A stretch of 64,000 nt of DNA, from NCBI RefSeq assembly GCF_900637685.1, contig NZ_LR134388.1, forward strand, positions 3,127,001 to 3,191,000, written 5' to 3'. Shown one piece after another: positions 1 to 8,960 of this stretch. Position 1 is the first letter of the stretch; each line of letters starts with the position of its first letter. The translations under genes were made by a program, and so were the position numbers. The notes under the pieces are model-generated. The model did not search any database. It saw nothing but the letters and a program-made list of their open reading frames with translations, and was not told the DNA's origin. Source of the stretch: Legionella sainthelensi (GTDB lineage Bacteria > Pseudomonadota > Gammaproteobacteria > Legionellales > Legionellaceae).

Positions 1-1
1 T

Positions 2-3000
2 GATGCCATTTTGGCGCAATCCTGGGTATGGAAAGGGCAACAGGGTGGGTTGTGTTTGGATTCAATTGAGTCTGCAGTGAAAAAAGAAAAAATAGCTCAG
101 GTGGTGGATATGTTTCGTTTGCTGGGCCACACTCTGTGTCAGAAGCATCACATCACCCAGGTGAATACAGGTGCACAAAGTGGCATCACGCGCCAAGTGG
201 CCTGCAAAGATTATCCAGCTGTCAAAGAACAATTCCAGGATTATGCAGGGTACTGCGATTCTAAATCGCAGCTTCCCCTTGCCTGTGCGACCATGCCTTA
301 CCTTTTCTATGGCAAGGTAGCCTCTTCCCAATTGCAAGCCATGATTGCAGAAGAGACGAAGCGCTTTTTCCAAGAATTATTCAGCACCCAGGAAGCATTG
401 CAAAACACCGAAGCCTTGCAACAAGTCCTTGCTTTTGTCCTCTCTACCAGAAACGATGAGTTACTTCAGTTATTAGGTGAGTACGCCTCTCATCACCAAG
501 AAGCCTTTGACGCGCTGTTAGCGACTAACCGGGATTATCTGCACCAATTAGACCAGGGAATCATTGATTTTGACGCTCTGGAACAAGGTGCTGCGATTCA
601 TGCGAGGAACAAAAAGGGGCAAAGCGCCTTGCATCTTGCCACCTTAAACGCCGACAAGAAGAGCATCAGCACCCTCATGGCACGGGGCATTAATGTAAAC
701 ATCCAAGATAAAGACGGCAATACCGCTTTAATCCGTGCCCTGGAAAAAGTGCTCTACAAAGATAAAAGCGAAGTGGGACGCGATATTGCCCAACAATTGA
801 TTGCAGCGCAGGCGCAACTGGACATTAAAGACAATGATGAAAATACACCGCTTATCATCGTAGTTAAAAACAAAGACTTAGCCATGGTGAACGATTTGCT
901 GGAACACGGTGCTTGTCTTGAAACCTTGGATGCCCACATGAAAACCGCTTTATTTTGGGCTGCTGAGAAAGGATATGAGGACATTTTTGATGTACTCTTG
1001 GAACACGGTGCTAAAGTCAATGGGGTCAGTAACCCCGAGGAAAATACTCCCCTGATGGCCGCATTAATCAACGGACATTGGGGTATCGCACAAAAAATCT
1101 TGTCACAAAAAGGGGTGACAATAAGACAAAAAAACCAAAAGGGCGAAACCCTAATTCATCTTGCAGTTAATAACTCTGAAAGCTTAAAGACTATTCTAGC
1201 ACTATATCCGGAAAATAAACGCTTAGAGGCAGTGATGATTCAAGACAACTATGGCTATACGGCGTTTCATGAAGCGGCTTATACTCCTGAAAGCCTTAAG
1301 ACTATTCTCGAATTATATCCAGAAAATCAACGTCTAGAGGCGGTGATGGTGAAAAATAATAAAGGCGATACAGCACTTCATAATGCTGCCATGAGTCCCG
1401 AAAGCTTAAGGACCATTATCGGATTATTGCCTGAAAATCAACGCCCAGAGGCGGTGATGGTGAAAAATTACAATGGCGATACAGTACTTCATCAGGCTGA
1501 CAGGAACCCTGAAAGCTTAAAGGCCATTCTAGGATTATTGCCTGAAAATCAACGTCTAGACGCGTTGATTATTCAAAACAATGATAGCTATTACAATGGC
1601 TTTACAACAGCACTTCATCTGGCTACCAAATATCCTGAAAGCCTAAAGACCATTCTAGGATCCTTGCCTGAACATCAACGTATAGAGGCGGTGATGATTA
1701 AAAACAAAGGCGGCGACACAGTACTCCATCTTGCTAACCATAATTTTGAAAGCCTAAAAACTATTCTCGAATTATATCCAGAAAATCAACGTCTAAGGGC
1801 ATTGCTGGTTAAAAATCAAGAGGGTAAAACAGTACTTCATAATGCTGCCAAGAATCCTGAAAGCTTAAAAACCATTCTTGCGTTATTGCCAGAAAATCAA
1901 CGTCTAGAGGCAGTGATGGTTCAAAATAAGGATGATAAAACATCACTTCATCTGGCTGCCGAGAATCCTGAAAGCCTAAAGACCATTCTCGGATTATTGC
2001 CAGCAACTCATCGTTTAGAGGCAGTGATGGTTACAAACAAAGACGGCGATACAGTACTTCATCTTGCTGAATATAATCCTGAAAGCCTAAAGACGATTCT
2101 AGGATCCTTACCTGAACATCAACGTCTAGAAGCGGTGATGGTTCAAAATAATAAAGGCAATACAGCACTTCATCATGCTACCCATAAGCCTCAAAGCCTA
2201 AAATCCATTCTCGAATTATTGTCAGAAAATCAGCGTCTACAGGTAATGCTGGTTCAAAACAAATATAGCGACACAGCACTTCATTGGGCTGTGGATCATT
2301 CTGAAAAACTAAAACCCATTCTCGAATTATTGTCAGAAAATCAACGTCTCAAAGCGGTACTGGTTCAAAATAAAGAAGGTAAAACCGTACTTCATGAAGC
2401 TGCCAAGAATCCTGAAATCCTAAAGACCATTCTAGGATTATTGCCAGAAAATCACTATCTAGAAGCGTTTCTGGTTAAAAGTAAGGGCGGTAAAACAGCA
2501 CTTCATCTGGCTGCTGATAATCCTGAAAGCCTAAAGATCATTCTCGAATTATATCCAGAAAATAAGCGCTTAGAGGCGATGATGATTCAAGACAACTATA
2601 GCTGTACAGCACTTCATTTGGCTGCTAAGAATCCTGAAAATCTAAAGACCATTCTAGAATTATATCCAGAAAATAAGCGTTTAGAAGCAATAATGATTCA
2701 AACCAACTTTGGCAGTACAGCACTTCATCTGGCTGCTGATCATCCAGAAAGTCTAAAGGCAGCTCTCGAATTATTACCAGTAAATCAACGCTTAGAGGCT
2801 GAGAGGGTTCAAGACAAAGAGGGTAAAACAGCACTTCATATGGCTATAAGTCGGCCTGGCAGCCTAAAAACCATTTTCGCGCTATTGCCAGACAACCAAC
2901 ACTTAAAGGCAGTGATGATTCAAGACAACTATGGCGCTACAGCACTTCATCTTGCAGCTACGAATGCTGAAAGCTTAAAAACCATTCTTGAATTATTGCC

Positions 3001-3373
3001 ACAAAATCAACGTCTAGAGGCAGTAATGGTTCAAAATAAGTATGGTGAAACAGTACTTCATGATGCTGCCAAGAATCCTGAAAGCTTAAAAACCATTCTT
3101 GCGTTATTGCCAGAAAATCAACGTCTAGAGGCAGTGATGGTTCAAAATAAGGATTGTGAAACAGTACGCCATCTTGCTAAAAATCGCCCTGAAAGCCTAA
3201 GGACGATTCTGGAGTTATTGCCTGCAGAAACTGACACTTGTAGTAGTGAAAATAAGGATATGTTCAAAATACTCACAAACAATCACTCATTTTTCTCGAT
3301 TCCTAAAGAATATAATAGTGACAAAGATTTGCGGAACAACCCCAAAGAGCGTCCTGCTATCAAGTGGGTATAA
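2..3373 (+). CDS. Large ankyrin-type tandem-repeat protein, 5' end cut by the window
   Basis: The frame is open to the left edge (a TTG lies at 11, but codons upstream are also sense), so this is the C-terminal 1,120-plus residues. About 190 residues with no recognised fold come first. About five roughly canonical ankyrin repeats follow (nt ~595-1165; TALFWAAEKGY, LLEHGA), then about eighteen 37-residue repeats with the pattern NPESLKTILxLLPENQRLEAVMVQNKxGxTALHLAA, written here in two parts: NPESLKTILxLLPENQRLEA and VMVQNKxGxTALHLAA. A non-repeat tail of about 45 residues closes the protein. G-x-TALHLAA is the ankyrin helix-1 signature, but each unit is four residues longer than the usual 33 and lacks the LLxxGA hairpin. 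No signal peptide or membrane segment is visible in this part. In a Legionella genome, large ankyrin proteins are often Dot/Icm effectors; translocation here is inference. The catalytic role, if any, is unknown. Confidence 0.85.
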   Translation, partial: DAILAQSWVWKGQQGGLCLDSIESAVKKEKIAQVVDMFRLLGHTLCQKHHITQVNTGAQSGITRQVACKDYPAVKEQFQDYAGYCDSKSQLPLACATMPYLFYGKVASSQLQAMIAEETKRFFQELFSTQEALQNTEALQQVLAFVLSTRNDELLQLLGEYASHHQEAFDALLATNRDYLHQLDQGIIDFDALEQGAAIHARNKKGQSALHLATLNADKKSISTLMARGINVNIQDKDGNTALIRALEKVLYKDKSEVGRDIAQQLIAAQAQLDIKDNDENTPLIIVVKNKDLAMVNDLLEHGACLETLDAHMKTALFWAAEKGYEDIFDVLLEHGAKVNGVSNPEENTPLMAALINGHWGIAQKILSQKGVTIRQKNQKGETLIHLAVNNSESLKTILALYPENKRLEAVMIQDNYGYTAFHEAAYTPESLKTILELYPENQRLEAVMVKNNKGDTALHNAAMSPESLRTIIGLLPENQRPEAVMVKNYNGDTVLHQADRNPESLKAILGLLPENQRLDALIIQNNDSYYNGFTTALHLATKYPESLKTILGSLPEHQRIEAVMIKNKGGDTVLHLANHNFESLKTILELYPENQRLRALLVKNQEGKTVLHNAAKNPESLKTILALLPENQRLEAVMVQNKDDKTSLHLAAENPESLKTILGLLPATHRLEAVMVTNKDGDTVLHLAEYNPESLKTILGSLPEHQRLEAVMVQNNKGNTALHHATHKPQSLKSILELLSENQRLQVMLVQNKYSDTALHWAVDHSEKLKPILELLSENQRLKAVLVQNKEGKTVLHEAAKNPEILKTILGLLPENHYLEAFLVKSKGGKTALHLAADNPESLKIILELYPENKRLEAMMIQDNYSCTALHLAAKNPENLKTILELYPENKRLEAIMIQTNFGSTALHLAADHPESLKAALELLPVNQRLEAERVQDKEGKTALHMAISRPGSLKTIFALLPDNQHLKAVMIQDNYGATALHLAATNAESLKTILELLPQNQRLEAVMVQNKYGETVLHDAAKNPESLKTILALLPENQRLEAVMVQNKDCETVRHLAKNRPESLRTILELLPAETDTCSSENKDMFKILTNNHSFFSIPKEYNSDKDLRNNPKERPAIKWV
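1172..3223 (+). repeat. 111-bp tandem coding repeats (18 full units plus a partial)
   Basis: Units begin at the N/S-P-E-S codons. The distance from the first unit (1172) to the last partial unit (3185) is 2,013 bases, which is 18 x 111 plus a single 15-base (five-codon) insertion in unit 4. Units vary mainly in the four to six residues before TALHLAA and in the L-Y/L-P turn. A 92-base stretch (1842-1933) is identical to 3063-3154, an offset of exactly 11 units. Confidence 0.9.
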
Positions 3374-3556
3374 ACTAAGGATTTGTTCTATATGAATGAT
3401 TTTTCTTATTGGATTTCTATTCTTAGTCTTAGTTAATTGATAAGTTATCCTTTCAAAAAGTACTGTCACAGGTGAGTATGCACAAAATAAAGCTTTGATC
3501 GATCGTATCCTTGAAGGATAAAATATTGCAACTTTGACTTAAAAAAGTTCAATTTG

Positions 3557-4564
3557 ATGAAAAAGAAAAAGATATTACTTGTTTGGCTTTTATCATTTTC
3601 TAGCAGCACTATTTTAGCACAAGGTAGTTTGCCGCAATTATTTTTATTTGTTGGAAGGAACGAGGCAAGCTCATATAGACATATACTCAAAAATAATTGC
3701 ATAAATGGAATACAAATAATTTATTCTTGGAAACAGTTAGAACCGAAAAAGGGTTTTTATGATTTTTCAAAAATTGAAAAAGATTTAAAGTTTCTTGATA
3801 AAGAACATAAAAAGCTTTTTATCCAAATACAAGATCGCTCCTTTACTCCGGACGTCTTTAATGTTCCTGACTATATCCGCAAAGAGAGTATATATCATGG
3901 TGGAGTGGAAATGCAGTATGATTTTCCAGGAGAGGGAAAACCTATTACCACAGGATGGGTTGCACGAACATGGGACTCTGCCGTAAGAAAACGTTTTCAA
4001 TTATTAATACGAAAATTAGCGTCTCAATTTGATGGGCGAGTTTACGGTATCAACTTACCAGAAACATCCGCTGATTTTGACCCTAACCATATGCCTAAGG
4101 ATTTCACATCTGATAAATATTTTTACTCAGTCATTAATAATATTCATTACCTAAAAAAATCTTTTAAAAAAAGCAAGGTTATCCAATACGTCAATTTTTT
4201 TCCAGAAGAATGGAATGATGATCATCTTTATATGAGTAGGTTATTTGCATTTGCCATGAAGCACCACATAGGCTTGGGTGGTCCAGACGTTGTACCCTAT
4301 AAAGAGTCGCAAATGAACAATAGCTATCCTTTTTTTCATAAATATAATGGTAAAATAGTAACAGCCATAGCAGTCCAAGAACCTGATTATACTTATAAAA
4401 ATCCAAAAACAGGTAATTTTTACAATTTTTATGATTTCTATTTTTTTTCAAAAGAGTACTTAGGAACATCAATTCTTTTTTGGAATGTAGAGGAGCCTTT
4501 TTTATCGAATCAGCTTTTACCTCACTTAAATGTTAATTATTTTATGTGCAATCAAGATAAATGA
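3557..4564 (+). CDS. Exported TIM-barrel-like protein (glycoside hydrolase-like)
   Basis: 335 residues. The N-terminus is a clear Sec signal: MKKKKILLVWLLSFSSS, then TILAQG with likely cleavage after ALAQ-type residues near 21. The mature part begins like retaining glycosidases of the GH5/GH42-type barrel: a beta strand followed by YSWKQLEPKKGFYDFS, the 'single out the visitor's path' motif of such barrels. Candidate acid/base and nucleophile glutamates are in INLPETSADF and AIAVQEPDY; this assignment is inference. I chose the ATG over the TTG one codon earlier. No strong Shine-Dalgarno is visible. Very low GC and Lys/Phe/Tyr-rich coding suggest an accessory gene. The substrate cannot be named. 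Confidence 0.6.
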   Translation: MKKKKILLVWLLSFSSSTILAQGSLPQLFLFVGRNEASSYRHILKNNCINGIQIIYSWKQLEPKKGFYDFSKIEKDLKFLDKEHKKLFIQIQDRSFTPDVFNVPDYIRKESIYHGGVEMQYDFPGEGKPITTGWVARTWDSAVRKRFQLLIRKLASQFDGRVYGINLPETSADFDPNHMPKDFTSDKYFYSVINNIHYLKKSFKKSKVIQYVNFFPEEWNDDHLYMSRLFAFAMKHHIGLGGPDVVPYKESQMNNSYPFFHKYNGKIVTAIAVQEPDYTYKNPKTGNFYNFYDFYFFSKEYLGTSILFWNVEEPFLSNQLLPHLNVNYFMCNQDK

Positions 4565-4785
4565 AGTAAACATGTACCTATAACTCCCTGGTTTATATTT
4601 TGCTTCCTTATTCATCACAAGATTGGGTTCTATAGTAAATGTTAACTGCTAGGCTGAAAATCGTTTCTGGCATTGAAGATAACTAACTCGATATGCCGTG
4701 ATTTTGAGACAACATTAATAAATAATAAACACATTATTTTTTTCTGTGTTAAGCTTGACTCATAGAAGCAAAGCGAGCTTGGGTG

Positions 4786-5634
4786 ATGATAAAAGTTGGG
4801 CAATTTAATAAATTAAAAATGGTACGTGAGGTTCCTTTTGGGGTGTATCTTCAAGGAGGAGAGTGGGGAGAAATTTTATTACCCAATAAATCTGTACCTA
4901 AAAACGCATTGGTTGGTGATGTGCTGGATGTATTTGTTTACTTTGATTCAGAGGACAAAATTATAGCAACAACAGCGCGCCCTCATGCCAGATTAGGTAG
5001 CTGTGCTTTTTTAAAAGTGATTGATGTAAATCCTGTAGGAGCTTTTCTTGATTGGGGATTAGACAAAGATTTATTGGTACCCAAACCAGAACAACACCGC
5101 CCTATGGAAAAGGGAAAATCTTATCTTGTCTATTTAAAGCAAGATAATCAAGGACGCATTATTGCAAGTTCAAAAATCGATTATTTTTTAGATAAGACAG
5201 ACGCTCACTTTAAGCCAGGTGAGGAAGTTAGTCTACTCATTGCGGATAGTACTCCGTTAGGGCGAAAAGTAATTATCAACAACAGTCACTGGGGACTGAT
5301 CCATACGGATGATATTTTTCAAACACTAATCTATGGCAAAAAAATAAAAGGATACATCAAAAAAGTACGTGAAGATGGCAAAATTGATGTTGCTTTAAGA
5401 CAAATAGGACAAAATAGTATTAATGAATTAGCGCAACGTATTATATTGAAGCTTGAACAATCCGGGGGTTTTTTAGCTTTACATGACAAAAGCCCTCCAG
5501 CAGAAATTCAGCAGATATTTGCTGAGAGCAAAAAAAATTTTAAAAGTGCCTTGGGACAACTTTATAAACAGGCTCTTATTAATATCGAAGATAATGGCAT
5601 TCGTTTAAAACACATTGAAAAGAAGTTCAAATGA
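4786..5634 (+). CDS. S1-domain RNA-binding protein, CvfB/YitL family
   Basis: 282 residues, the usual size for the family. The N-terminal half contains OB/S1-like modules (VPFGVYLQGGEWGEILLPN near residue 18, then FLKVIDVNPVGAFLDWGLDKDL near 75). A third S1-like segment (GKKIKGYIKKVREDGKIDVALR, residues ~185-205) precedes a C-terminal winged-helix-like region. CvfB proteins bind RNA and influence virulence-factor expression in Gram-positives; in Gram-negatives the role is poorly known. Start: a GTG lies immediately before the ATG used. The gene stands alone between an accessory exported gene and the ChaB/DUF3175 genes. Confidence 0.8.
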   Translation: MIKVGQFNKLKMVREVPFGVYLQGGEWGEILLPNKSVPKNALVGDVLDVFVYFDSEDKIIATTARPHARLGSCAFLKVIDVNPVGAFLDWGLDKDLLVPKPEQHRPMEKGKSYLVYLKQDNQGRIIASSKIDYFLDKTDAHFKPGEEVSLLIADSTPLGRKVIINNSHWGLIHTDDIFQTLIYGKKIKGYIKKVREDGKIDVALRQIGQNSINELAQRIILKLEQSGGFLALHDKSPPAEIQQIFAESKKNFKSALGQLYKQALINIEDNGIRLKHIEKKFK

Positions 5635-5749
5635 ACAACAGCACCATAATATTTTTTAGTAGTTCAAAACCGATCTGACAGGTACCCGTTTTTCAACAAG
5701 TGTCTGTCAGGTCAAATTCAGTTTATAAATTTTTACACCCCCTTCTACA

Positions 5750-5980
5750 TCAGTTATTTTTTACCCAATCTCCTTCTAAGTTTTTTTCATATTCTTTTTT
5801 TACTGCGCTCCAGGCAACTGCATGAGCAGTCTCTTCTCTGTCACGATCTCCCTGTCTTTTTTTCGGCTCATCATACTGATCCCAAGCATTATTATATGCT
5901 TCCTTATAAATTTCTTGTGCATGTTTCGGTAGGTTATCCTTAACGCTATTAGGTAGTTCATTGATTTGTTTATATGGCAT
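5750..5980 (-). CDS. ChaB family protein
   Basis: 76 residues. It matches the ChaB family throughout: MPYKQINELPNSVKDNLPKH at the N-terminus, AQEIYKEAYNNAWDQY in the middle and HAVAWSAVKKEYEK near the C-terminus. ChaB was named as a putative regulator of the ChaA cation antiporter, but the biochemical role is uncertain. Outside enterics the family often sits in stress or DNA-repair neighbourhoods. An AGGAGA Shine-Dalgarno lies seven bases before the ATG. It lies beside a DUF3175 gene and, 3 kb away, the ligD/ku remnants, a grouping expected of a general-stress module. Confidence 0.88.
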   Translation of the reverse strand: MPYKQINELPNSVKDNLPKHAQEIYKEAYNNAWDQYDEPKKRQGDRDREETAHAVAWSAVKKEYEKNLEGDWVKNN

Positions 5981-6158
5981 CAGAGTCTCCTTTTTTTATA
6001 TGTTTATATACTTGCAACAATAAAAACAAACTTTCCGCACTTGATATTAAATTACTAAATCAATTTAAATGACACCAGAATTTGTTATAGTGATGATTCT
6101 GTCCCCAAATAATCTGAACACCCCTATTTTTTACTATCCAGTGAATGAGTAAAGATAC

Positions 6159-6443
6159 TTATAAATTTTTCGTTTCTTTTAGTTTTCTTAATTCATCTTT
6201 TGCCTGATTTAAAATAGCTTTTTGTTCCTGAGCTAGTTTTTTTCCAGCTCGATTAATGTAAAAATTAAGCATAGACATAGCAGATTGATAAATTGAACCT
6301 TTCCTACGAGTACTTTTTTCTGGAGAGTGGATTAAAGATTCAGCAATATTTTTTGGATCTTTCCAAGCAAACACACCTTTTTCTAAATCTGAGGCATGGC
6401 TCTTTTGAGCAACATTTTGAGACCATTTATCTTGCTTTGTCAT
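6159..6443 (-). CDS. DUF3175 family protein
   Basis: 94 residues. The family pattern is visible: KWSQNVAQ at the N-terminus, LEKGVFAWKDPKNIAESL, then STRRKGSIYQSAMSMLNFYI with NRAGKKL and a C-terminal helix AKDELRKL. The function is unknown; it is a small basic cytoplasmic protein. It lies in the same orientation as the ChaB gene but 178 bases upstream, so a shared transcript is possible but not shown. The family is often found with ChaB and Ku/LigD-type genes in soil bacteria, which matches this neighbourhood. Confidence 0.85.
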   Translation of the reverse strand: MTKQDKWSQNVAQKSHASDLEKGVFAWKDPKNIAESLIHSPEKSTRRKGSIYQSAMSMLNFYINRAGKKLAQEQKAILNQAKDELRKLKETKNL

Positions 6444-7058
6444 AAAAAACTCTTTTAAACATTTCGGTTTCCTTTGCTAATTTTAGCAACAACACCCATT
6501 TCGTGGGACATCTAACGTATCATAACGTACTAGTCTGATACTTTTTCTAGAGGTTTAAATCCGTTTGCTCCCATTTTGGGCAGATGTGAAAATCATTTTT
6601 TCGATCAAAATCGGAAGGATATTTAAGTATCTATTCCGCTCCTCTAATGGCCGATGAGGGCACGAAAACTGATAACCCGCAATATAACCTGCTAAATAGT
6701 CATTTAATTTTTTTGGCTTTCATCAAGATCTTTCATTTCATTTTTACCCAGAATGAAGCTTCTCCCTCGGTAAGAAGATTTCATAAAATTAAATTAATTT
6801 GAGCGTAGAGAGTTTTGTACCCATTTTAGTTCTACTCGATTAAGGAAAAACGTACATTATACTGTTTCAAAGAAGACTATAATTGAGAATTAAACAGTAG
6901 TTTTGAGATGCAAATGAATAATTGTTATATCTATTATTGCAAGAACACCAAGGGTATCATTTACTTAGATATTTTAAAGCAACTACTTATTTAGGGTCTG
7001 TCAACCGTCTCTAAGATTTCAATTAATAATACCATTTAAATTCAAAATTTCATCTAAG
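6444..7058. other. 615-base gene-free stretch
   Basis: No convincing gene is seen. The minus strand holds a 27-codon coding-like fragment ending in a stop at 6547-6549 (reads ...YPSDFDRKNDFHICPKWEQ), possibly the relic of a lost gene. No terminator, tRNA or inverted repeat was recognised. Confidence 0.4.
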
Positions 7059-7589
7059 CTAAAAATTTTTAATTTTTAGTTTATCAATACATAATTGCAT
7101 TTTATAGTGTGGGACTGGATGCCATGAGGCTATAAATTCACCAATAATTTCAAAACCCGCTTTTTTATACACGTGAACCGCACGTTGATTAGAAATTTCA
7201 GGATCAATGAGCACGATTTTCGTATCAGAAAATTGACTTAAGATGAATTCATGAATCATCTGTACTGACAATCCTTTACCAAGGTAATCCAAACTGCAAA
7301 TAAATAAATCTAAAGTAATTGCCCCCTCTGGATGCTCTTTTGATTTTTCAATTTCAGAAGTAATCAAATAGGCAAAAGGAATTTCATTATCGTAAGCTAT
7401 CCAATGGGTAGCCCATGGTTTCCCATTATTTAAGAATTGTTCTATGTCTTTGATAGTATTGCTTAAACCCTCACCATGAAGCCATTCATTAATATGAGGT
7501 TGATGAATCCATTTCAAAACAAATTGATGTTGCGATTTATCCAGATGTTTAAAGCAAAAGCGACATTCTTTTGAAGAAAAACCAATCAT
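7059..7589 (-). CDS. GNAT-family N-acetyltransferase (AAC(6')-like)
   Basis: 176 residues from the ATG chosen here; a TTG lies 12 bases upstream. The N-terminal KHLDKSQHQFVLKWIHQPHI with NEWL matches the Acetyltransf_8/AAC(6') subgroup. The acetyl-CoA site region is LFICSLDYLGKGLSVQMIHEF near residues 105-125, and the C-terminal strand/helix is NQRAVHVYKKAGFEIIGEF. The substrate is unknown; family members acetylate aminoglycosides, siderophore precursors or protein N-termini. It is divergent from, and clearly related to, the next gene, suggesting an old duplication or joint acquisition. Confidence 0.8.
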   Translation of the reverse strand: MIGFSSKECRFCFKHLDKSQHQFVLKWIHQPHINEWLHGEGLSNTIKDIEQFLNNGKPWATHWIAYDNEIPFAYLITSEIEKSKEHPEGAITLDLFICSLDYLGKGLSVQMIHEFILSQFSDTKIVLIDPEISNQRAVHVYKKAGFEIIGEFIASWHPVPHYKMQLCIDKLKIKNF

Positions 7590-7851
7590 TAAAAAAACCA
7601 ATAATCAAAAATATTTTAGAATTGTATCATTTACTTATAGATTCTTATATTAACATCCGCTCAAAGCGACCCATTTTAAATAACTATAAGATATCTTGAA
7701 CGATCAAAATAGGTGACAGATTTGTTTTTGAATGCTATTTCCTCTTTAATGACATCTGGATTTCTTATCTCGCTTTTATATAAATAAGTGAAATAAAAGT
7801 ATAGTGTATCTTTTAAATGATACTAGTCGCAAAGAATATTAGAGAAAACCA

Positions 7852-8376
7852 ATGAGAATTACTTTTAAACCTCTTGCTGAAACTGATTTGATTTTCCTTC
7901 TTAAATGGTTAGAAGAACCCCACGTGAAAGCTTGGTGGGATCAAGAAATACAATGGACATATAACTTAATTGAAGAAAAATATGGCAGTTACATTAAAGG
8001 ATATAAGTTTGAAAATGGCATAAAGAAACCTATTAGTGCTTATATTATTTTTGCAGATGAAAATCCTATCGGATACATCCAATTTTATAATGCATATGAC
8101 TTTGCGCGCTCAATCCCTTTAACGGGATTACCCTCAAGTCTCGCTGCTTTTGATGTATTTATAGGAGAAAAACAATTTTTAAAGAAAGGGCTCGGAAGCA
8201 AAGCTATTAATCAATTTTTCAAGGAACATGCCAGCTCATATACCCATGTCTTTGCAGATCCAGAAAACTCGAATAGCACAGCAATTAAAGCGTATCAGAA
8301 AGCGGGGTTTAAAATCGTAAATCAGCAGCCAGCTACCGGTGAATTATGGATGATTCGAAAGCAACATTTAACTTAG
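7852..8376 (+). CDS. GNAT-family N-acetyltransferase (AAC(6')-like)
   Basis: 174 residues. FLLKWLEEPHVKAWWDQE near residue 15 is the hallmark of the aminoglycoside 6'-N-acetyltransferase-like GNAT subgroup. FDVFIGEKQFLKKGLGSKAI (~101-120) forms the pyrophosphate-binding A motif, and AIKAYQKAGFKIV the B motif. Whether it acts on aminoglycosides or on an endogenous amine cannot be decided from sequence. It is transcribed away from the GNAT gene on the other strand, with about 250 non-coding bases between them. Confidence 0.82.
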   Translation: MRITFKPLAETDLIFLLKWLEEPHVKAWWDQEIQWTYNLIEEKYGSYIKGYKFENGIKKPISAYIIFADENPIGYIQFYNAYDFARSIPLTGLPSSLAAFDVFIGEKQFLKKGLGSKAINQFFKEHASSYTHVFADPENSNSTAIKAYQKAGFKIVNQQPATGELWMIRKQHLT

Positions 8377-8455
8377 AAGCTGTAATAACCGGTTTCATCC
8401 CAATTAATATCAATAAATTGGGTTTATTATCAATACAGGATGTTTAGCATTAAGT

Positions 8456-8773
8456 CTATTGCCTTTCAATATTTTCTTGAACTTCGAAAATCCGTCTTTC
8501 TGCAGAGAACTTATCTTGAAACAATCTAATCCCCTCTTCACGCATTTTCGCTGCAAACTCAGTAAAATATAGAGTTAAGGAGTCTCTATTTTCCAATTGA
8601 TACTGGACTGTTAGTTCTTTTCTCCCAACTATTTCTTCAGATTCTGGTTTTAAAATTCTTGCTTGTATGAATCCAGGCAATTGAAGCATTTCTTTTACAT
8701 GTTCTTTTAACCAAACTTGAAATTTTGCAAAGACATCTTTATCAATTGCTAAATTGACTTCATAAATGACCAT
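8456..8773 (-). CDS. DUF4286 family protein
   Basis: 105 residues, full length for DUF4286: MVIYEVNLAIDKDVFAKFQV, then WLKEHVKEMLQLPGFIQARI, a predicted dimeric alpha/beta-barrel (ferredoxin-like) fold. The conserved C-terminal segment reads RLFQDKFSAERRIFE. The function is unknown; the fold resembles small antibiotic-biosynthesis-monooxygenase-like proteins. The Shine-Dalgarno is weak. It lies immediately downstream of the ligD remnant on the same strand, separated by 187 bases. Confidence 0.8.
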   Translation of the reverse strand: MVIYEVNLAIDKDVFAKFQVWLKEHVKEMLQLPGFIQARILKPESEEIVGRKELTVQYQLENRDSLTLYFTEFAAKMREEGIRLFQDKFSAERRIFEVQENIERQ

Positions 8774-8960
8774 ATTTGTTACTTTAAAAGAGAAAATCAG
8801 ATTACAGTTTAGCAGAATAAGTCTATCCTTTTAATGTATTTTTAAATACCTTAAATTTAAAACTCTCCGTTACTTGAGCAATGCTCGAAGCAAGATATGG
8901 GGTAATCTAGCTTGAGAACTATTTAATTCAGACATAAAACTGCAAACACCAGAGTCGTAC

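Noticed and set aside
1172-3223. Leucine-rich repeat or tetratricopeptide assignment for the 37-residue units
   Set aside because: The invariant G-x-TALHLAA block is the ankyrin signature, and LxxLxLxxN or TPR W-L-G-Y-A-F-A-P patterns are absent.
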